From: Bradyrhizobium barranii subsp. apii
GTDB lineage: Bacteria; Pseudomonadota; Alphaproteobacteria; Rhizobiales; Xanthobacteraceae
Direction: 5' to 3'
NCBI RefSeq assembly: GCF_011516635.5
Contig: NZ_CP096255.1
Span: 3,904,501 to 3,968,500 of the forward strand
Length of the DNA: 64,000 bases
In this document: positions 15,598 to 24,757 of the stretch, in pieces
How positions within the stretch are numbered: position 1 is the stretch's first letter
Layout: each line of letters starts with the position of its first letter
Position numbers and translations under genes: made by a program
Notes under the pieces: generated by a model
Databases searched by the model: none
What the model saw: the letters and a program-made list of their open reading frames with translations, nothing else
What the model was told of the DNA's origin: nothing

Positions 15598-16297
15598 ATG
15601 GAAGGATCTGTCTTCGCTCTCTTCGCATTTGCCGCGCTCGCTGGCGGCTTCGTCAGCGGCTTTTCCGGATTCGCCATGGGCCTCGTGGTGTCGGGCGTAT
15701 GGCTGCACATCATCACGCCGATGCAGACCGCTACCTTGATCGCAGGCTACGGCTTGCTCACGCAGGGCTACGGCATCTTCAAGCTGCGACATCTCCTCGA
15801 CCTTCGGAAGGCTTGGCCGCTCGCGCTCGGAGCTGTCATCGGCATCCCGATCGGCGTCAGCATTCTCGCCTATCTGAACCCCCTACGGCCTGACGAAGCC
15901 TGTATTCGCTCCGGTGAAGATCGGAGTCGGAGCCGATATCGCCATTGGCGTCTCCAACGGCTTGCTTGGCGGCCTGACTGGGCTCGGCGGCGTGGTCTCG
16001 ACGATTTCCTGCCAATGGCGCGGCTGGCCCAAGGACGTGCAGCGCGCGGTGTTTCAGCCGGTGTTGTTCGTGGCGTTCGTTGCCATCTCGAGCTCTCAGG
16101 CCGTAGCCGGTACCATCACCAGGGAGACGCTGGTGCTCTATGCGCTCGGCGTTCCCTTCATGGTCGCCGGCCTTTGGTCCGGTTTCAAATTGTTCGGCAA
16201 GATCAACGATGAGACCTTTCGCAGGACCGTGCTGGCGCTTCTGCTGCTCGCGGGATTGTCGCTGATCGCATCGGTGCTGTCGTTCGGACTGCGTTGA
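15598..16297 (+). pseudogene. TauE/SafE-family permease with internal deletion and frameshift
   Basis: The frame starts MEGSVFALFAFAALAGGFVS with the family GFSGFAMGLVVSG motif and is normal to ILAYLNP near 15880. It then jumps: the homologous continuation YGLTKPVFAPVKIGVGADI lies one frame over, beginning at about 15889 and running to the stop at 16297 with GLLGGLTGLGGVVSTI. Intact relatives have roughly 17-20 more residues between these blocks, so a deletion of about 50 bases is the likely lesion. This is the second broken TauE/SafE gene in the region. The first frame alone would end in an out-of-frame tail. Confidence 0.75.
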
Positions 16298-16369
16298 TCT
16301 CAGCCGAATCCCCGGCGGCTTACCACCTCGGACTATTCTCCGCGGGTGAGAAAATCGCCGGAAAGAGGC

Positions 16370-17308
16370 CTATCGCCGCCTCGCTGCCTTTGGTGTCCCG
16401 GTGACGGATTTAAGCAGGCGCAGGTCGCTCGACGCCTCCGCGAGCAGCCAGTCACGAAATGTCGCAATCTTCGGAAGTGACGCGGTCGCCTTGGGGCAGA
16501 CGATCCAATAGCTCTTCGACAATGGCACCGACTCCGGGAAGGGCAGCGCCAGCCGTCCATTGATCAGGTCCCAGGCGCCTAATGTCGTGCGGGCCAGGGC
16601 GATGCCCTGGCCGTTGATTGCGGCATCGATGACCATGCTGGCGCGATTGAGCACCGGACCATGCGTGACATCGGCGTCGTCAATGCCGACGCCACGTAGC
16701 CAATTTGCCCAGTCGGATCTGCTGTCGAGGTGGATCAGGGGAAATCTCAGGATATCCGCGACCCCGCCGATGCGGCGGCGTCCCGACAGCAGCTTGGGAC
16801 TGCATACGGCGAAGAGCCGTTCCGTGCAGAGCCTTGTGGCATCGAGGCCCGGCCAGTTTCCATCGCCATGGCGGACCGCAAGATCGACCTCCTCACGCGC
16901 AAAATCGACGTGATGCATCGTTGCCGAGACGCGGAGATCGATTCCCGAATGCGCTTCCGCGAAATGGCCGAGGCGATGCACCAGCCATTTGGCGGCAAAA
17001 TCCGGGGACGTGCTGACCGTGAGCACGCCTGCGTTTTGTCGCTGCAACAGCCGCTCCGTACCCGCGGCAATTCGGTCCAGCGCATCACGTATCACCGCGA
17101 GATAGTCGCGGCCCGCTTCCGTGATGATCAGGCGCTGGCGCTCGCGGCTGAACAGTTTGATGGCGAGCTCCGTTTCCAACGCCTTGACCTGATGGCTCAC
17201 CGCACCTTGCGTGACGCACAGCTCTTCGGCGGCCCGCGTGAAGCTCTCGTGGCGGGCTGCGGCTTCGAAGGCCTTTAGTGCGTTCAGCGGTGGCAAACGC
17301 GGGCGCAT
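16370..17308 (-). CDS. LysR-family regulator, GcvA-like
   Basis: The 312-residue protein has an N-terminal winged helix (PPLNALKAFEAAARHESFTR, then AAEELCVTQGAVSHQVKALE) and a C-terminal effector domain with the GcvA-type opening VLTVSTSPDFAAKWLVHRL. The start was placed at MRPRLPPLNALK, which matches the family; eight more upstream codons are possible. It is transcribed away from the DUF1127 gene and the glutathione transferase, with a 128-base gap that probably holds both promoters, so it may control them. The effector is unknown. Confidence 0.88.
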   Translation of the reverse strand: MRPRLPPLNALKAFEAAARHESFTRAAEELCVTQGAVSHQVKALETELAIKLFSRERQRLIITEAGRDYLAVIRDALDRIAAGTERLLQRQNAGVLTVSTSPDFAAKWLVHRLGHFAEAHSGIDLRVSATMHHVDFAREEVDLAVRHGDGNWPGLDATRLCTERLFAVCSPKLLSGRRRIGGVADILRFPLIHLDSRSDWANWLRGVGIDDADVTHGPVLNRASMVIDAAINGQGIALARTTLGAWDLINGRLALPFPESVPLSKSYWIVCPKATASLPKIATFRDWLLAEASSDLRLLKSVTGTPKAARRR

Positions 17309-17436
17309 GACGCACCTCCTGAGGGACTTCATGAGGAAAATTGGGGCTGGCCCGAGAAACGATGCTTTGCGGACTTTGCCCTGCCGGCCCTATGCAGGCG
17401 GCCACGACACGAAATCATGGGAGTTGGAGGCAATAA

Positions 17437-17673
17437 ATGTCAATACCTATTGCCGATCGTGGTTTTCCGTCGCGAGTTCGACGCAGCGTGACGGCTGCGG
17501 ATCATAAACAAAATTCATGGCAGGCGTTGATCGGCAGATGGCTTGCCCGCATCGAGCGGATAAATCAGCGCGACGATCTTCGCGCGATTGCCGACAATCC
17601 CCATCTCCTTGCCGATCTCGGGCTCACCCGGGAAGAGGCCTTGGAGCAAGCGAACAAGCCGTTCTGGCGCTGA
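17437..17673 (+). CDS. DUF1127 small protein
   Basis: The 78-residue protein has a C-terminal DUF1127 domain: WQALIGRWLARIERINQRDD followed by DLGLTREEALEQANKPFW. Short DUF1127 proteins in alphaproteobacteria have been linked to RNA turnover and to phosphate or stress responses, but no precise role is assigned here. A GGAGG site lies six bases before the ATG. It is divergent from the LysR gene and 40 bases upstream of the glutathione transferase gene, so the latter two are likely co-transcribed. Confidence 0.85.
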   Translation: MSIPIADRGFPSRVRRSVTAADHKQNSWQALIGRWLARIERINQRDDLRAIADNPHLLADLGLTREEALEQANKPFWR

Positions 17674-17713
17674 TCGAGCCCGATCGACAGCAAGCGAACC
17701 GGGAGGAGAAAAG

Positions 17714-18406
17714 ATGTCCGAGACCATCGTTTACGGCTTTCCCCGCAGCACGTTCGTCAACATCGTGCGGCTCGTCCTCACCCACAAGGACGTGGCCTAC
17801 CGCTTCGAGGACCTCGAGCCCGTGATGGGCAGGAGCGAGCATCTCGCGCTCCATCCGTTCAACCGCGTTCCGATCTTCCGGCACGGCGACTTCACCGTCT
17901 ACGGGACGCGCGCCATCGTCGGCTACATCGACGAGGTGTTCGCGGGAGCACGGCTGACGCCGCAGAACCCGCACGCGCGGGCTCGCATGAATCAATGGAT
18001 CGGTGTCGTCGATTCCTACGTCTATCCCTACATGATCCACCATGTGACCCACGAGCGGCTGGTGTTTCCCGAGCTCGGGATTGCATCCGACGAGAAGGTG
18101 GTGGCGCACGCACTGCCCAAGGTCGAGAACGCACTCGTGGCCATCGAGCGCGAGCTCGCCGATGGTCCGGACTACCTCCTCGGTCCAGAACTCTCGATCG
18201 CGGATTTCTACCTTTTGCCAAGCACCTTTGCCTTCAGCCTGACGGAGGAAGGCAAGGCCATGTACCCGAAATATCCGGCCTTCTGTCGATGGCGGGAGCG
18301 CATGGAGAGCCTGCCGACGACGCAGAAGCTGCGCGCGATCCTGCCGCCGCGCGCGCCCATTGCGCATGCCCGCGAGTGGGCGCACTCGCACCGCCCGAGA
18401 TATTGA
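17714..18406 (+). CDS. Glutathione S-transferase family protein
   Basis: The 230-residue cytoplasmic enzyme has an N-terminal thioredoxin-fold domain (ETIVYGFPRSTFVNIVRLVL; HPFNRVPIFRHGDFTVYGTRAI with the cis-proline VP and the glutathione-binding E/T-R-A-I turn) and an all-helical C-terminal domain containing GPELSIADFYLLP, the N-capping motif. It conjugates glutathione to electrophiles or acts as a peroxidase or isomerase; the substrate is not predictable. A GGGAGGAG site precedes the ATG by five bases. It follows DUF1127 and is convergent with the DUF1254 pair. Confidence 0.88.
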   Translation: MSETIVYGFPRSTFVNIVRLVLTHKDVAYRFEDLEPVMGRSEHLALHPFNRVPIFRHGDFTVYGTRAIVGYIDEVFAGARLTPQNPHARARMNQWIGVVDSYVYPYMIHHVTHERLVFPELGIASDEKVVAHALPKVENALVAIERELADGPDYLLGPELSIADFYLLPSTFAFSLTEEGKAMYPKYPAFCRWRERMESLPTTQKLRAILPPRAPIAHAREWAHSHRPRY

Positions 18407-18748
18407 GCTAGGCTTGGACTGACACTGGGGGGCAGGGACTTTCCGCCAGGTACCCGACGCAGTGGATTGCGTTTTCGAGCGGCGGGGGACGACGGTGATC
18501 CTTAGATCACGGCAACCTGTGCTACGACAAAAAAACGCGGCGGATTGCTCCGCCGCGGGTGTTACGAACTTTCGATGTTGCCATCATGCCAGTGTTTTGC
18601 CCGACGTGTCAAAGGCGGCCAAAATGGTCTCGCCGCTGAGGTCGCGCTGCTGCTGATCGGTCGTTCAGATTAGCTAACAGCTCCCCCGCTACTGTGCATG
18701 GGGTTGTTTTTTCAGTTCTTGTTTTGAGGGCGCCGAAATGGCCGCGTT
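18407..18748. other. Gene-free stretch with dispersed repeat and terminator-like hairpin
   Basis: This lies between the convergent GST and DUF1254 genes. It holds repeat copy 2 (18474-18615), a hairpin at about 18532-18558 whose arms are GCGGCGGA and TCCGCCGC, and near 18681-18705 a CCCC...GGGG hairpin followed by a T-run, which looks like a terminator. A 64-codon open frame inside the repeat is rejected. Confidence 0.6.
18474..18615 (+). repeat. Dispersed intergenic repeat, copy 2
   Basis: Collinear with 13374-13518 in the same orientation; see that entry for shared blocks. This copy carries a perfect-armed GCGGCGGA/TCCGCCGC hairpin where copy 1 has drifted. Confidence 0.7.
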
Positions 18749-19333
18749 TCAGCGCCGCCCGCGCGGCGCTTCCGCCTTGGCCGGCGCTTCTGTCTGCGGC
18801 GCGCAGGTCGCAGCCTGAAGCGAGTTTTGCGCCTGCTGCATCAGGCCGGGCTCGGCGGCGAGCGCCTTCATCACGATCAGGCCGGTGGTAGCAGGGGAAT
18901 CGATGATCAGGCGGTCGGCCGCGGTGATCTCTTCGTCCTCGGGCAGCTCGTTGTGCTGCGGCTCGGTCATGAGGTCGAGCTCGATCACCTTCTTGCCGGC
19001 GGAGCGGTCGTTGATGGCGTAATAGGCGATCTCGTTGCGGGTGTAGAACGACACCGAGGTGTAGGCCTGGCTCACCGGCACCGTGAGCTTGAGCGGCCCG
19101 CCCGTGAGGTCGTAGCGGCAGATCGCGATCGCGAAGGCCGGGTCCATGAACGGCATCGGCGAATTGTTGGGATCGGCGAGGGGAAGCTGCGTCACGGCGT
19201 TGAGCTTGGTCATCGGCGTCAGCCGCGAATAGGCGTCCTGTGTCGCGATCCGCGGCAGCGCCAGCACGCTGACGAGATGGACCACGAGGCCCAGCACCAC
19301 GCCCGCGACGATGGTGAACATCAGGCGGATCAT
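18749..19333 (-). CDS. DUF1254-family membrane-anchored protein
   Basis: The 194-residue protein has one N-terminal membrane helix (IRLMFTIVAGVVLGLVVHLV) and a periplasmic domain of DUF1254 type, with PMPFMDPAFAIAICRYDLTG and LKLTVPVSQAYTSVSFYTRN. Its tail is Pro/Ala rich. Its ATG overlaps the stop of the DUF1214 gene (ATGA). DUF1254 and DUF1214 are usually found as two domains of one larger protein; here they are split into two short membrane proteins. The function is unknown. Confidence 0.82.
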   Translation of the reverse strand: MIRLMFTIVAGVVLGLVVHLVSVLALPRIATQDAYSRLTPMTKLNAVTQLPLADPNNSPMPFMDPAFAIAICRYDLTGGPLKLTVPVSQAYTSVSFYTRNEIAYYAINDRSAGKKVIELDLMTEPQHNELPEDEEITAADRLIIDSPATTGLIVMKALAAEPGLMQQAQNSLQAATCAPQTEAPAKAEAPRGRR

Positions 19334-19908
19334 GAGCAGCCCACCGTCTTGATCGTGGGCATCGGCGCGTCGCGCTGGGTGCGCGTCGCGACCCCGACCG
19401 GCGTGTCGTAGAGGCGCAGCATCAGCGCGTAGCGCTCGATGCCGCCGGTCGGCAGCCAGTTGCCGGCGCGCGAGCGCGAGGCGATGCGGATCTCGAACGT
19501 TCCGTCGGACTGCCGCACGATCTCCTGGCTGGTGAAGCCGTAGCGCTGCAGCGAATTGGCGACGAGGTGGCCCTTGCGGTCGTACAGCGTCAGCGTCCAG
19601 AACCGCGCCGGCGGCGTCACGCCGGAGACGACGACGTCGCAGCGGCCGTCGAGCGCCTTCTTCTTCTCGTCGGCGGTCGCGGTGAAGGCGACGCCGTCAC
19701 CGGTGCCGATCGGCAGCTCGCCGTTGCGCACGATGGTGGCGCGCGAATAGGGATCGACGTCGGCGGTGCCGGTGCGGGGGCGGGCGGTCCACGGGCCGAT
19801 TGTCAGCGCGCCGATCTCGGTGCCGCGCGTCGTCGTCATCCAGGTCGCGCCGACGCCGACCACGCTCGCGAGCAGAAGGGCCGTCAATGTGATCAGGATC
19901 AGCCGCAC
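19330..19908 (-). CDS. DUF1214-family membrane-anchored protein
   Basis: The 192-residue protein has an N-terminal anchor (LILITLTALLLASVVGVGAT) and a DUF1214 beta domain with DPYSRATIVRNGELPIG, PARFWTLTLYDRKGHLV and NWLPTGGIERYALMLRLY. It is upstream of and coupled to the DUF1254 gene, and follows the penicillin-binding protein gene after nine bases, so the three may share a transcript. The function of the pair is unknown. Location in the cell envelope is inferred from the anchor. Confidence 0.84.
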   Translation of the reverse strand: MRLILITLTALLLASVVGVGATWMTTTRGTEIGALTIGPWTARPRTGTADVDPYSRATIVRNGELPIGTGDGVAFTATADEKKKALDGRCDVVVSGVTPPARFWTLTLYDRKGHLVANSLQRYGFTSQEIVRQSDGTFEIRIASRSRAGNWLPTGGIERYALMLRLYDTPVGVATRTQRDAPMPTIKTVGCS

Positions 19909-19917
19909 GGGTTTCGA

Positions 19918-22203
19918 TCAGTTCTTGCGCGGGACGGATGCATTCACATTCTCTTCCGCATAGTTCTGCGGGAAGGCGAGCGCGCTCGTCGACGAGGCCG
20001 GCTTGGCCAGCTTGTCGTCGTCGGCAGCCGCCTTGGTCGCGGTCCTGGCGGCGTCATCGAGCAGCTTCTCGACGCGCACCAGCACGTCGGCGCCGCGCTT
20101 GGTCAGCACGGGCGGCGGGCCGGGCTTGGTCTCCAGCACCTTCGGTGCCGCATTGGCCTGCGCTGCCATCGGCTGCGCCGGCAGCTTCTGGCCCATGCCG
20201 ATGCCGGGGATTTCCCGGACCTCGACGCCCTGATGCGCGGTGACCATGATGTCGTGCCAGGTCTGCGCCGGCAGCGAGCCGCCGGTCATGCGGTTGGTCG
20301 GCGAATAGTCGTCATTGCCGTACCACACTGCGCAGGTGAAATTGCCGGTGTAGCCGACGAACCAGGCGTCGCGATACGCATTGGTCGTGCCGGTCTTGCC
20401 GGCGGTCGGAATGCCGTCGAGCGCGGCGCGGCGCGCGGTGCCTTCGCTGACGACGTGGCTCATCATGCCGGCCATGTCGGCGGCAACGGAGGCCGGGATC
20501 GCCTGCCGCGGCTTCGGACCGTCGCGGTCCCAGCGCCAGACCGGATCACCGGCACCGGTGCGCACTTCCAGCACCGAATGCGGCGTCACCGCCTTGCCGC
20601 GGTTGGGGAAGGTGGCGTAGGCGACGGCGTGCTCGATCACGGTGACTTCGTCCGAGCCGATCGGCAGCGACGGCGTGTCGGGCAGCGGCGCCTTGAGGCC
20701 GAAGCGGCGGGCGACCTCGACGATCTTGGCGCGGCCGAGCTTGGCCGGGTTCGGCGCCTTCGGCTGTTCCTTCTGGCCGATCGCGATCGACAGCTTGACC
20801 GGCACGACGTTGATCGAGCGCGTGATCGCCTGCGTCAGCGTCACCGAGCCGGAATAGGAATGGCCATAGTTCTGCGGACACCAATTGCCGATGCAGACCG
20901 GACCGTCGACCACGATCGAGTTTGGCGTGAAGCCGTTGAGGAGCGCGGTGGTGTAGACGTAAGGCTTGAACGACGAGCCGGGCTGGCGGTAGGCGTCGGT
21001 GGCGCGGTTGAACTGGCTGGCGCCGTAGTCGCGGCCGCCGACCATGGCGCGGATGCCGCCGTCGAGATCGGAGACGACGGTCGCGGCCTGGGTCGCGTGA
21101 TAATCGCGGCCGAACTGGCGCAGCTGGTTCTCGATGGCGTCTTCCGCGGCCTTCTGCACGTTGGTGTCGATCGCGAGGCGCACCACGAAGACGCGCTCGG
21201 TGTAGGATTTCGGGAAGGTGTCGACCAGCTTGCGCATCTCGTCGAAGGCGTAGTCGAGATAGTAGTTCGGCGAGGCCTCGTCGCGGCGATCGACCGCGAA
21301 GGCCGGGTTGCGGCGGGCGCCGAACACCTGGCCCTCGGTCATGAAGCCGGCGTCGACGAGATTGTCGAGCACGACGTTGGCGCGGGCACGCGCCGCGGGC
21401 AGGTTGATGTGGGGTGCGTATTTGGTCGGCGCCTTGAACAGGCCGGCGAGCATCGCGGCTTCCGCCAGCGTCACGTCGCGCGCGGATTTGTTGAAGTAGA
21501 AATGGGCTGCGCCGTCGACGCCAAAAGTGCCGCCGCCCATATAGGCGCGGTCGAGGTACAGCTTGAGAATCTCGTTCTTGGTCAGGCGCCATTCCAGCCA
21601 GACCGCCAGGAAGGCCTCGTTGACCTTGCGCTCGATGGTGCGCTCGTTGCTCAAGAACAGGTTCTTGGCGAGCTGCTGGGTGATCGAGGAGCCGCCCTGG
21701 CGGACGCCGCCGGCCTGGGCGTTGGTGACGAGCGCACGCGCGGTGCCGGCGATGTCGATGCCGAAATGCTCGTAGAAGCGGCGGTCTTCGGTGGCGAGCG
21801 TCGCCTTGATCAGCACGTCCGGAAAGTCTTCCAGCGGGATCGAGTCGTTGTGCTTGATGCCGCGGCTGCCGATCGGGTTGCCGTAGCGGTCGAGGAAGGA
21901 CACCGCCAGGTCGGACTTCTTCAGCCAGTCCTCGTCCGCGGTCTCGCGGAAGGCGGGGATGGCGAGGGTGAGCATCACGACCAGGCCCCCGAGGCCCAGC
22001 GTCGCGGCCTCCGACAGCGGCTCGATGAACACCCAGCGCTTCCAGCGGCCGACATAGAAGCGGTCCATGAAGGTCGAGTAGCGCTCGTAGAGCTCGCGGA
22101 TGCCCTTGGCGGAGGAGAACAGCGAGGAATCGATGCGCGCGTCGAGGTCCAGAAAGAAATTCCGGACGCGGCTCTTCCAATTGGATGGTGTGTTCTGGAC
22201 CAC
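19918..22203 (-). CDS. Class A penicillin-binding protein (PBP1A-like transglycosylase/transpeptidase)
   Basis: The 761-residue bifunctional enzyme polymerises and cross-links peptidoglycan. A membrane anchor lies at about residues 66-84 after a long cytoplasmic stretch. The GT51 domain has the catalytic glutamate at E139 (LATEDRRFYEHFGID) and QGGSSITQQLAKN. The transpeptidase domain has the nucleophile S410 in GSSFKP and the KTGTT motif near residue 600. A Pro/Ala-rich C-terminal tail follows. The length is normal. It begins divergently from the YcgN gene across a 293-base gap in which I see no further gene. Confidence 0.93.
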   Translation of the reverse strand: MVQNTPSNWKSRVRNFFLDLDARIDSSLFSSAKGIRELYERYSTFMDRFYVGRWKRWVFIEPLSEAATLGLGGLVVMLTLAIPAFRETADEDWLKKSDLAVSFLDRYGNPIGSRGIKHNDSIPLEDFPDVLIKATLATEDRRFYEHFGIDIAGTARALVTNAQAGGVRQGGSSITQQLAKNLFLSNERTIERKVNEAFLAVWLEWRLTKNEILKLYLDRAYMGGGTFGVDGAAHFYFNKSARDVTLAEAAMLAGLFKAPTKYAPHINLPAARARANVVLDNLVDAGFMTEGQVFGARRNPAFAVDRRDEASPNYYLDYAFDEMRKLVDTFPKSYTERVFVVRLAIDTNVQKAAEDAIENQLRQFGRDYHATQAATVVSDLDGGIRAMVGGRDYGASQFNRATDAYRQPGSSFKPYVYTTALLNGFTPNSIVVDGPVCIGNWCPQNYGHSYSGSVTLTQAITRSINVVPVKLSIAIGQKEQPKAPNPAKLGRAKIVEVARRFGLKAPLPDTPSLPIGSDEVTVIEHAVAYATFPNRGKAVTPHSVLEVRTGAGDPVWRWDRDGPKPRQAIPASVAADMAGMMSHVVSEGTARRAALDGIPTAGKTGTTNAYRDAWFVGYTGNFTCAVWYGNDDYSPTNRMTGGSLPAQTWHDIMVTAHQGVEVREIPGIGMGQKLPAQPMAAQANAAPKVLETKPGPPPVLTKRGADVLVRVEKLLDDAARTATKAAADDDKLAKPASSTSALAFPQNYAEENVNASVPRKN

Positions 22204-22496
22204 CTAGAACCCTTGAGGCTCGGTTCGACAGCGTTCAGGCACCCGGCCGGGGCGGCACCGAGACGTCTTGAGGGAATGTTACGGCAAACCCAAGGCGCCG
22301 GTTTCGCGTCCGAGGGGACTTGCTGTTCCTTCTAGCCGAGCAGGGCCCATAAACCAATGGTCAGGCTCGCGATTTTGAACAACAGGCCTAATTGACCCCG
22401 GTTCATTACGGGCCTCAATTGGGCGTTGCTTGCAGTGTCCCGGCCGCACGCCGTAGATGAACGAGCCGTAGCTCTTTCGAACACTTGTTGAGGCGC

Positions 22497-23012
22497 ATGA
22501 CCGCAGCTCCCAAACGACCTTCAGGCCAGGAAGGATTCTTCTGGAAAACCAAGACGTTGGAAGAGCTGTCGACGGCCGAATGGGAGAGCCTGTGCGACGG
22601 TTGCGGCCGCTGCTGCCTGAACAAGCTCGAGGACGAGGATACCGGCGACATCTATTTCACCCATGTCGGCTGCAAGCTGCTCGATGCCGGGACCTGCGGC
22701 TGCAAGGACTATCCGAATCGCTCCGCCAAGGTTCCCGACTGCGTCCGCCTGACCCCGGCCAATGTCCGCACCCTGAACTGGCTGCCGCCGAGCTGCGGCT
22801 ACAAGCTGGTCGCGGAAGGCCGCGACCTCTATTGGTGGCATCCGCTGGTCTCGGGCGATCCCAACACCGTTCATGAAGCCGGCGTCTCCGTCCGCGGCCG
22901 GGTCGAGGGCAGCGAGGAGGAGATCCCGGACGAGGAGCTCGAGGACCACATCGTGCAATGGCCGGCGCAGCTGCCGAAACGGGCACGCCTGAAGCGACGT
23001 CCGAAGGACTGA
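22497..23012 (+). CDS. YcgN/YkgJ-family cysteine cluster protein (UPF0260)
   Basis: The 171-residue protein has the family cysteine pattern: LCDGCGRCCLNKLEDEDTG, then GCKLLDAGTCGCKDYPNRSA and PDCVRLTP. Eight or more cysteines are arranged to bind a metal or iron-sulfur cluster; the exact role of UPF0260 proteins is not established. The start MTAAPKRPSGQEGFFW was chosen over a frame four codons longer because members start just before the FFW motif. It stands alone, divergent from the PBP gene. Confidence 0.86.
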   Translation: MTAAPKRPSGQEGFFWKTKTLEELSTAEWESLCDGCGRCCLNKLEDEDTGDIYFTHVGCKLLDAGTCGCKDYPNRSAKVPDCVRLTPANVRTLNWLPPSCGYKLVAEGRDLYWWHPLVSGDPNTVHEAGVSVRGRVEGSEEEIPDEELEDHIVQWPAQLPKRARLKRRPKD

Positions 23013-23167
23013 CCCGCCTGCGACGTCGAATCACGTCATCGCGATGACCTCGCGGCGGGATGCACCCATGCGCCGCGGTGCCTGCCTGAGAAGAACTTTC
23101 CTCTCTACATTGCCTGCATAGAACGAATCCTTCGCGGTGTTGCGCCGCCTCACGGCTTCCGATCGAG

Positions 23168-24754
23168 ATGAACAAGTTCGACCGGCAGAGCAGTTCTGCC
23201 GACATTCAGGCGTTGCCTGACGACATTGCCGAAGAGCTGTCCCGCCTTCCCAGCGAGGTCTTGAGCGTCGACGACGCGCCTTCGCTCGCGCCGCCGGCAC
23301 CGTTATCGCAGGACGAGGTCCGGACCATCGTGATCAGCCTGATGCTGACGATGTTTCTGGCTGCGCTCGACCAGACCATCGTCGCGACCGCGCTGCCGAC
23401 CATCGGGCGCCAGTTTCACGACGTCTCCAATCTCTCCTGGGTCATCACCGCCTATCTGCTCGCCTCGACCGCGGTCGCACCGGTGTTCGGGACGCTGAGC
23501 GATATCTACGGCCGGCGCGTGATGATCATTATCTCGCTCAGCCTGTTCGTCGCCGGCTCCGTGCTGTGCGCGATCGCGCCGAACATGCCGATGCTGATAC
23601 TGGCGCGCGGTCTTCAGGGCCTCGGCGGCGGCGGCATCATGCCGGTCGTGCAGACCGTGATCTCCGACATCGTCTCCCCGCGCGAGCGCGGCCAGTACCA
23701 GGCCTATTTCTCCAGCGTCTGGATGGTCGGCGGCATTTTGGGCCGGGTCATCGGCGGCGTGTTCGCCGAGCATCTGCACTGGTCGATGATCTTCTGGATC
23801 AATCTCCCGCTCGCGGCCGCCGCCATCGCGATGCTGCTGCCGAAGATGAAGAAGATCCCGGTGTTCCACCGCAAGCGCAAGGTCGACTGGCTCGGCGGCG
23901 TGCTGCTGATGGCCTCAGCGGTCGTCTTCATGCTGGTGCTGACCTGGGGCGGCACGCGCTATCCGTGGCTCTCGCCGACCGTGCTTGCGATGGTGGGCGG
24001 CGCAGTCGCGCTCGCGGTCACCTTCGTGTGGCACGCGCGGCGGGCCGACGAGCCGTTCCTGCCGTTGAAGCTATTGACGGGTTCGGTGGCGCCTTTCGCC
24101 ATGACAGCCGGTGGCTGCGGGCTTGGTGCGATCACGGGCCTCACCGTGCAGCTGCCGCTCTATTACGAGTCGGTCTACCATCTCAACGCCAGCGAGGCGG
24201 GGCTCGCATTGATACCGCTCGCGGCGGTCTCGACCTGCGGCGCGGCGATTGCCGGCCGCACCATGGCGCGCGCAAAACACTACAAGCGCGTTGCCATCAT
24301 CGGCACGTCCTGGGCCGCGCTGTGCGGCCTCGCCCTCACGGTCACCACCTTGCCGCTGTGGGGCTTGCTGATGCTGATGGCCGCCTTTGCGCTCGGCCTC
24401 GGCACGACCTTCCCGGTCTGCGTGGTCTCGCTGCAGAATTCGGTCGCGCGCCCGCAAGTCGGCACCATCACCGGCGCGATGAACTTCTTCCGCTCGCTGA
24501 TGTCCTCGTTCACGGTCGCGGCGTTCGCGGCGATCCTGCTGATCGCGCTCGGCGCCGACGTTCCGCTGGCCGGTGAGCATCATGCCGTGGGCAACATCCC
24601 CGCGATTCCCGCCGAGGATATGAGGCACGCGTTCCGCTACGTCTTCGGTGCCGCCACCGCGCTGATGACCACCGCCTCGCTCTGCCTGATCATGATGGAG
24701 GAGCGGCCGCTCGCCGGCCCCTCCGTCACGCAGCAGGTGGAGATGGCGGAGTAG
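23168..24754 (+). CDS. DHA2-family MFS multidrug exporter (14 membrane segments)
   Basis: The 528-residue transporter has a soluble N-terminal stretch of about 50 residues. Helix 1 then carries the drug:proton antiporter motif LDQTIVATALPTIGRQ, followed by SWVITAYLLASTAVAPVFGT, GTLSDIYGRRVMII (motif A) and the motif C-like region GLGGGGIMPV. The length and 14 helices fit the EmrB/QacA group. It probably exports lipophilic drugs with proton exchange. No EmrA-type partner or regulator lies next to it. It is convergent with the hydrolase gene, with three bases between stops. Confidence 0.9.
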   Translation: MNKFDRQSSSADIQALPDDIAEELSRLPSEVLSVDDAPSLAPPAPLSQDEVRTIVISLMLTMFLAALDQTIVATALPTIGRQFHDVSNLSWVITAYLLASTAVAPVFGTLSDIYGRRVMIIISLSLFVAGSVLCAIAPNMPMLILARGLQGLGGGGIMPVVQTVISDIVSPRERGQYQAYFSSVWMVGGILGRVIGGVFAEHLHWSMIFWINLPLAAAAIAMLLPKMKKIPVFHRKRKVDWLGGVLLMASAVVFMLVLTWGGTRYPWLSPTVLAMVGGAVALAVTFVWHARRADEPFLPLKLLTGSVAPFAMTAGGCGLGAITGLTVQLPLYYESVYHLNASEAGLALIPLAAVSTCGAAIAGRTMARAKHYKRVAIIGTSWAALCGLALTVTTLPLWGLLMLMAAFALGLGTTFPVCVVSLQNSVARPQVGTITGAMNFFRSLMSSFTVAAFAAILLIALGADVPLAGEHHAVGNIPAIPAEDMRHAFRYVFGAATALMTTASLCLIMMEERPLAGPSVTQQVEMAE

Positions 24755-24757
24755 GGG

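Noticed and set aside
19567..22335. A 922-codon open frame on the plus strand opposite the PBP gene
   Set aside because: It is antisense to an intact PBP1A with all catalytic motifs. Its low-complexity Arg/Gly/Asp/Val composition is typical of a high-GC shadow frame.
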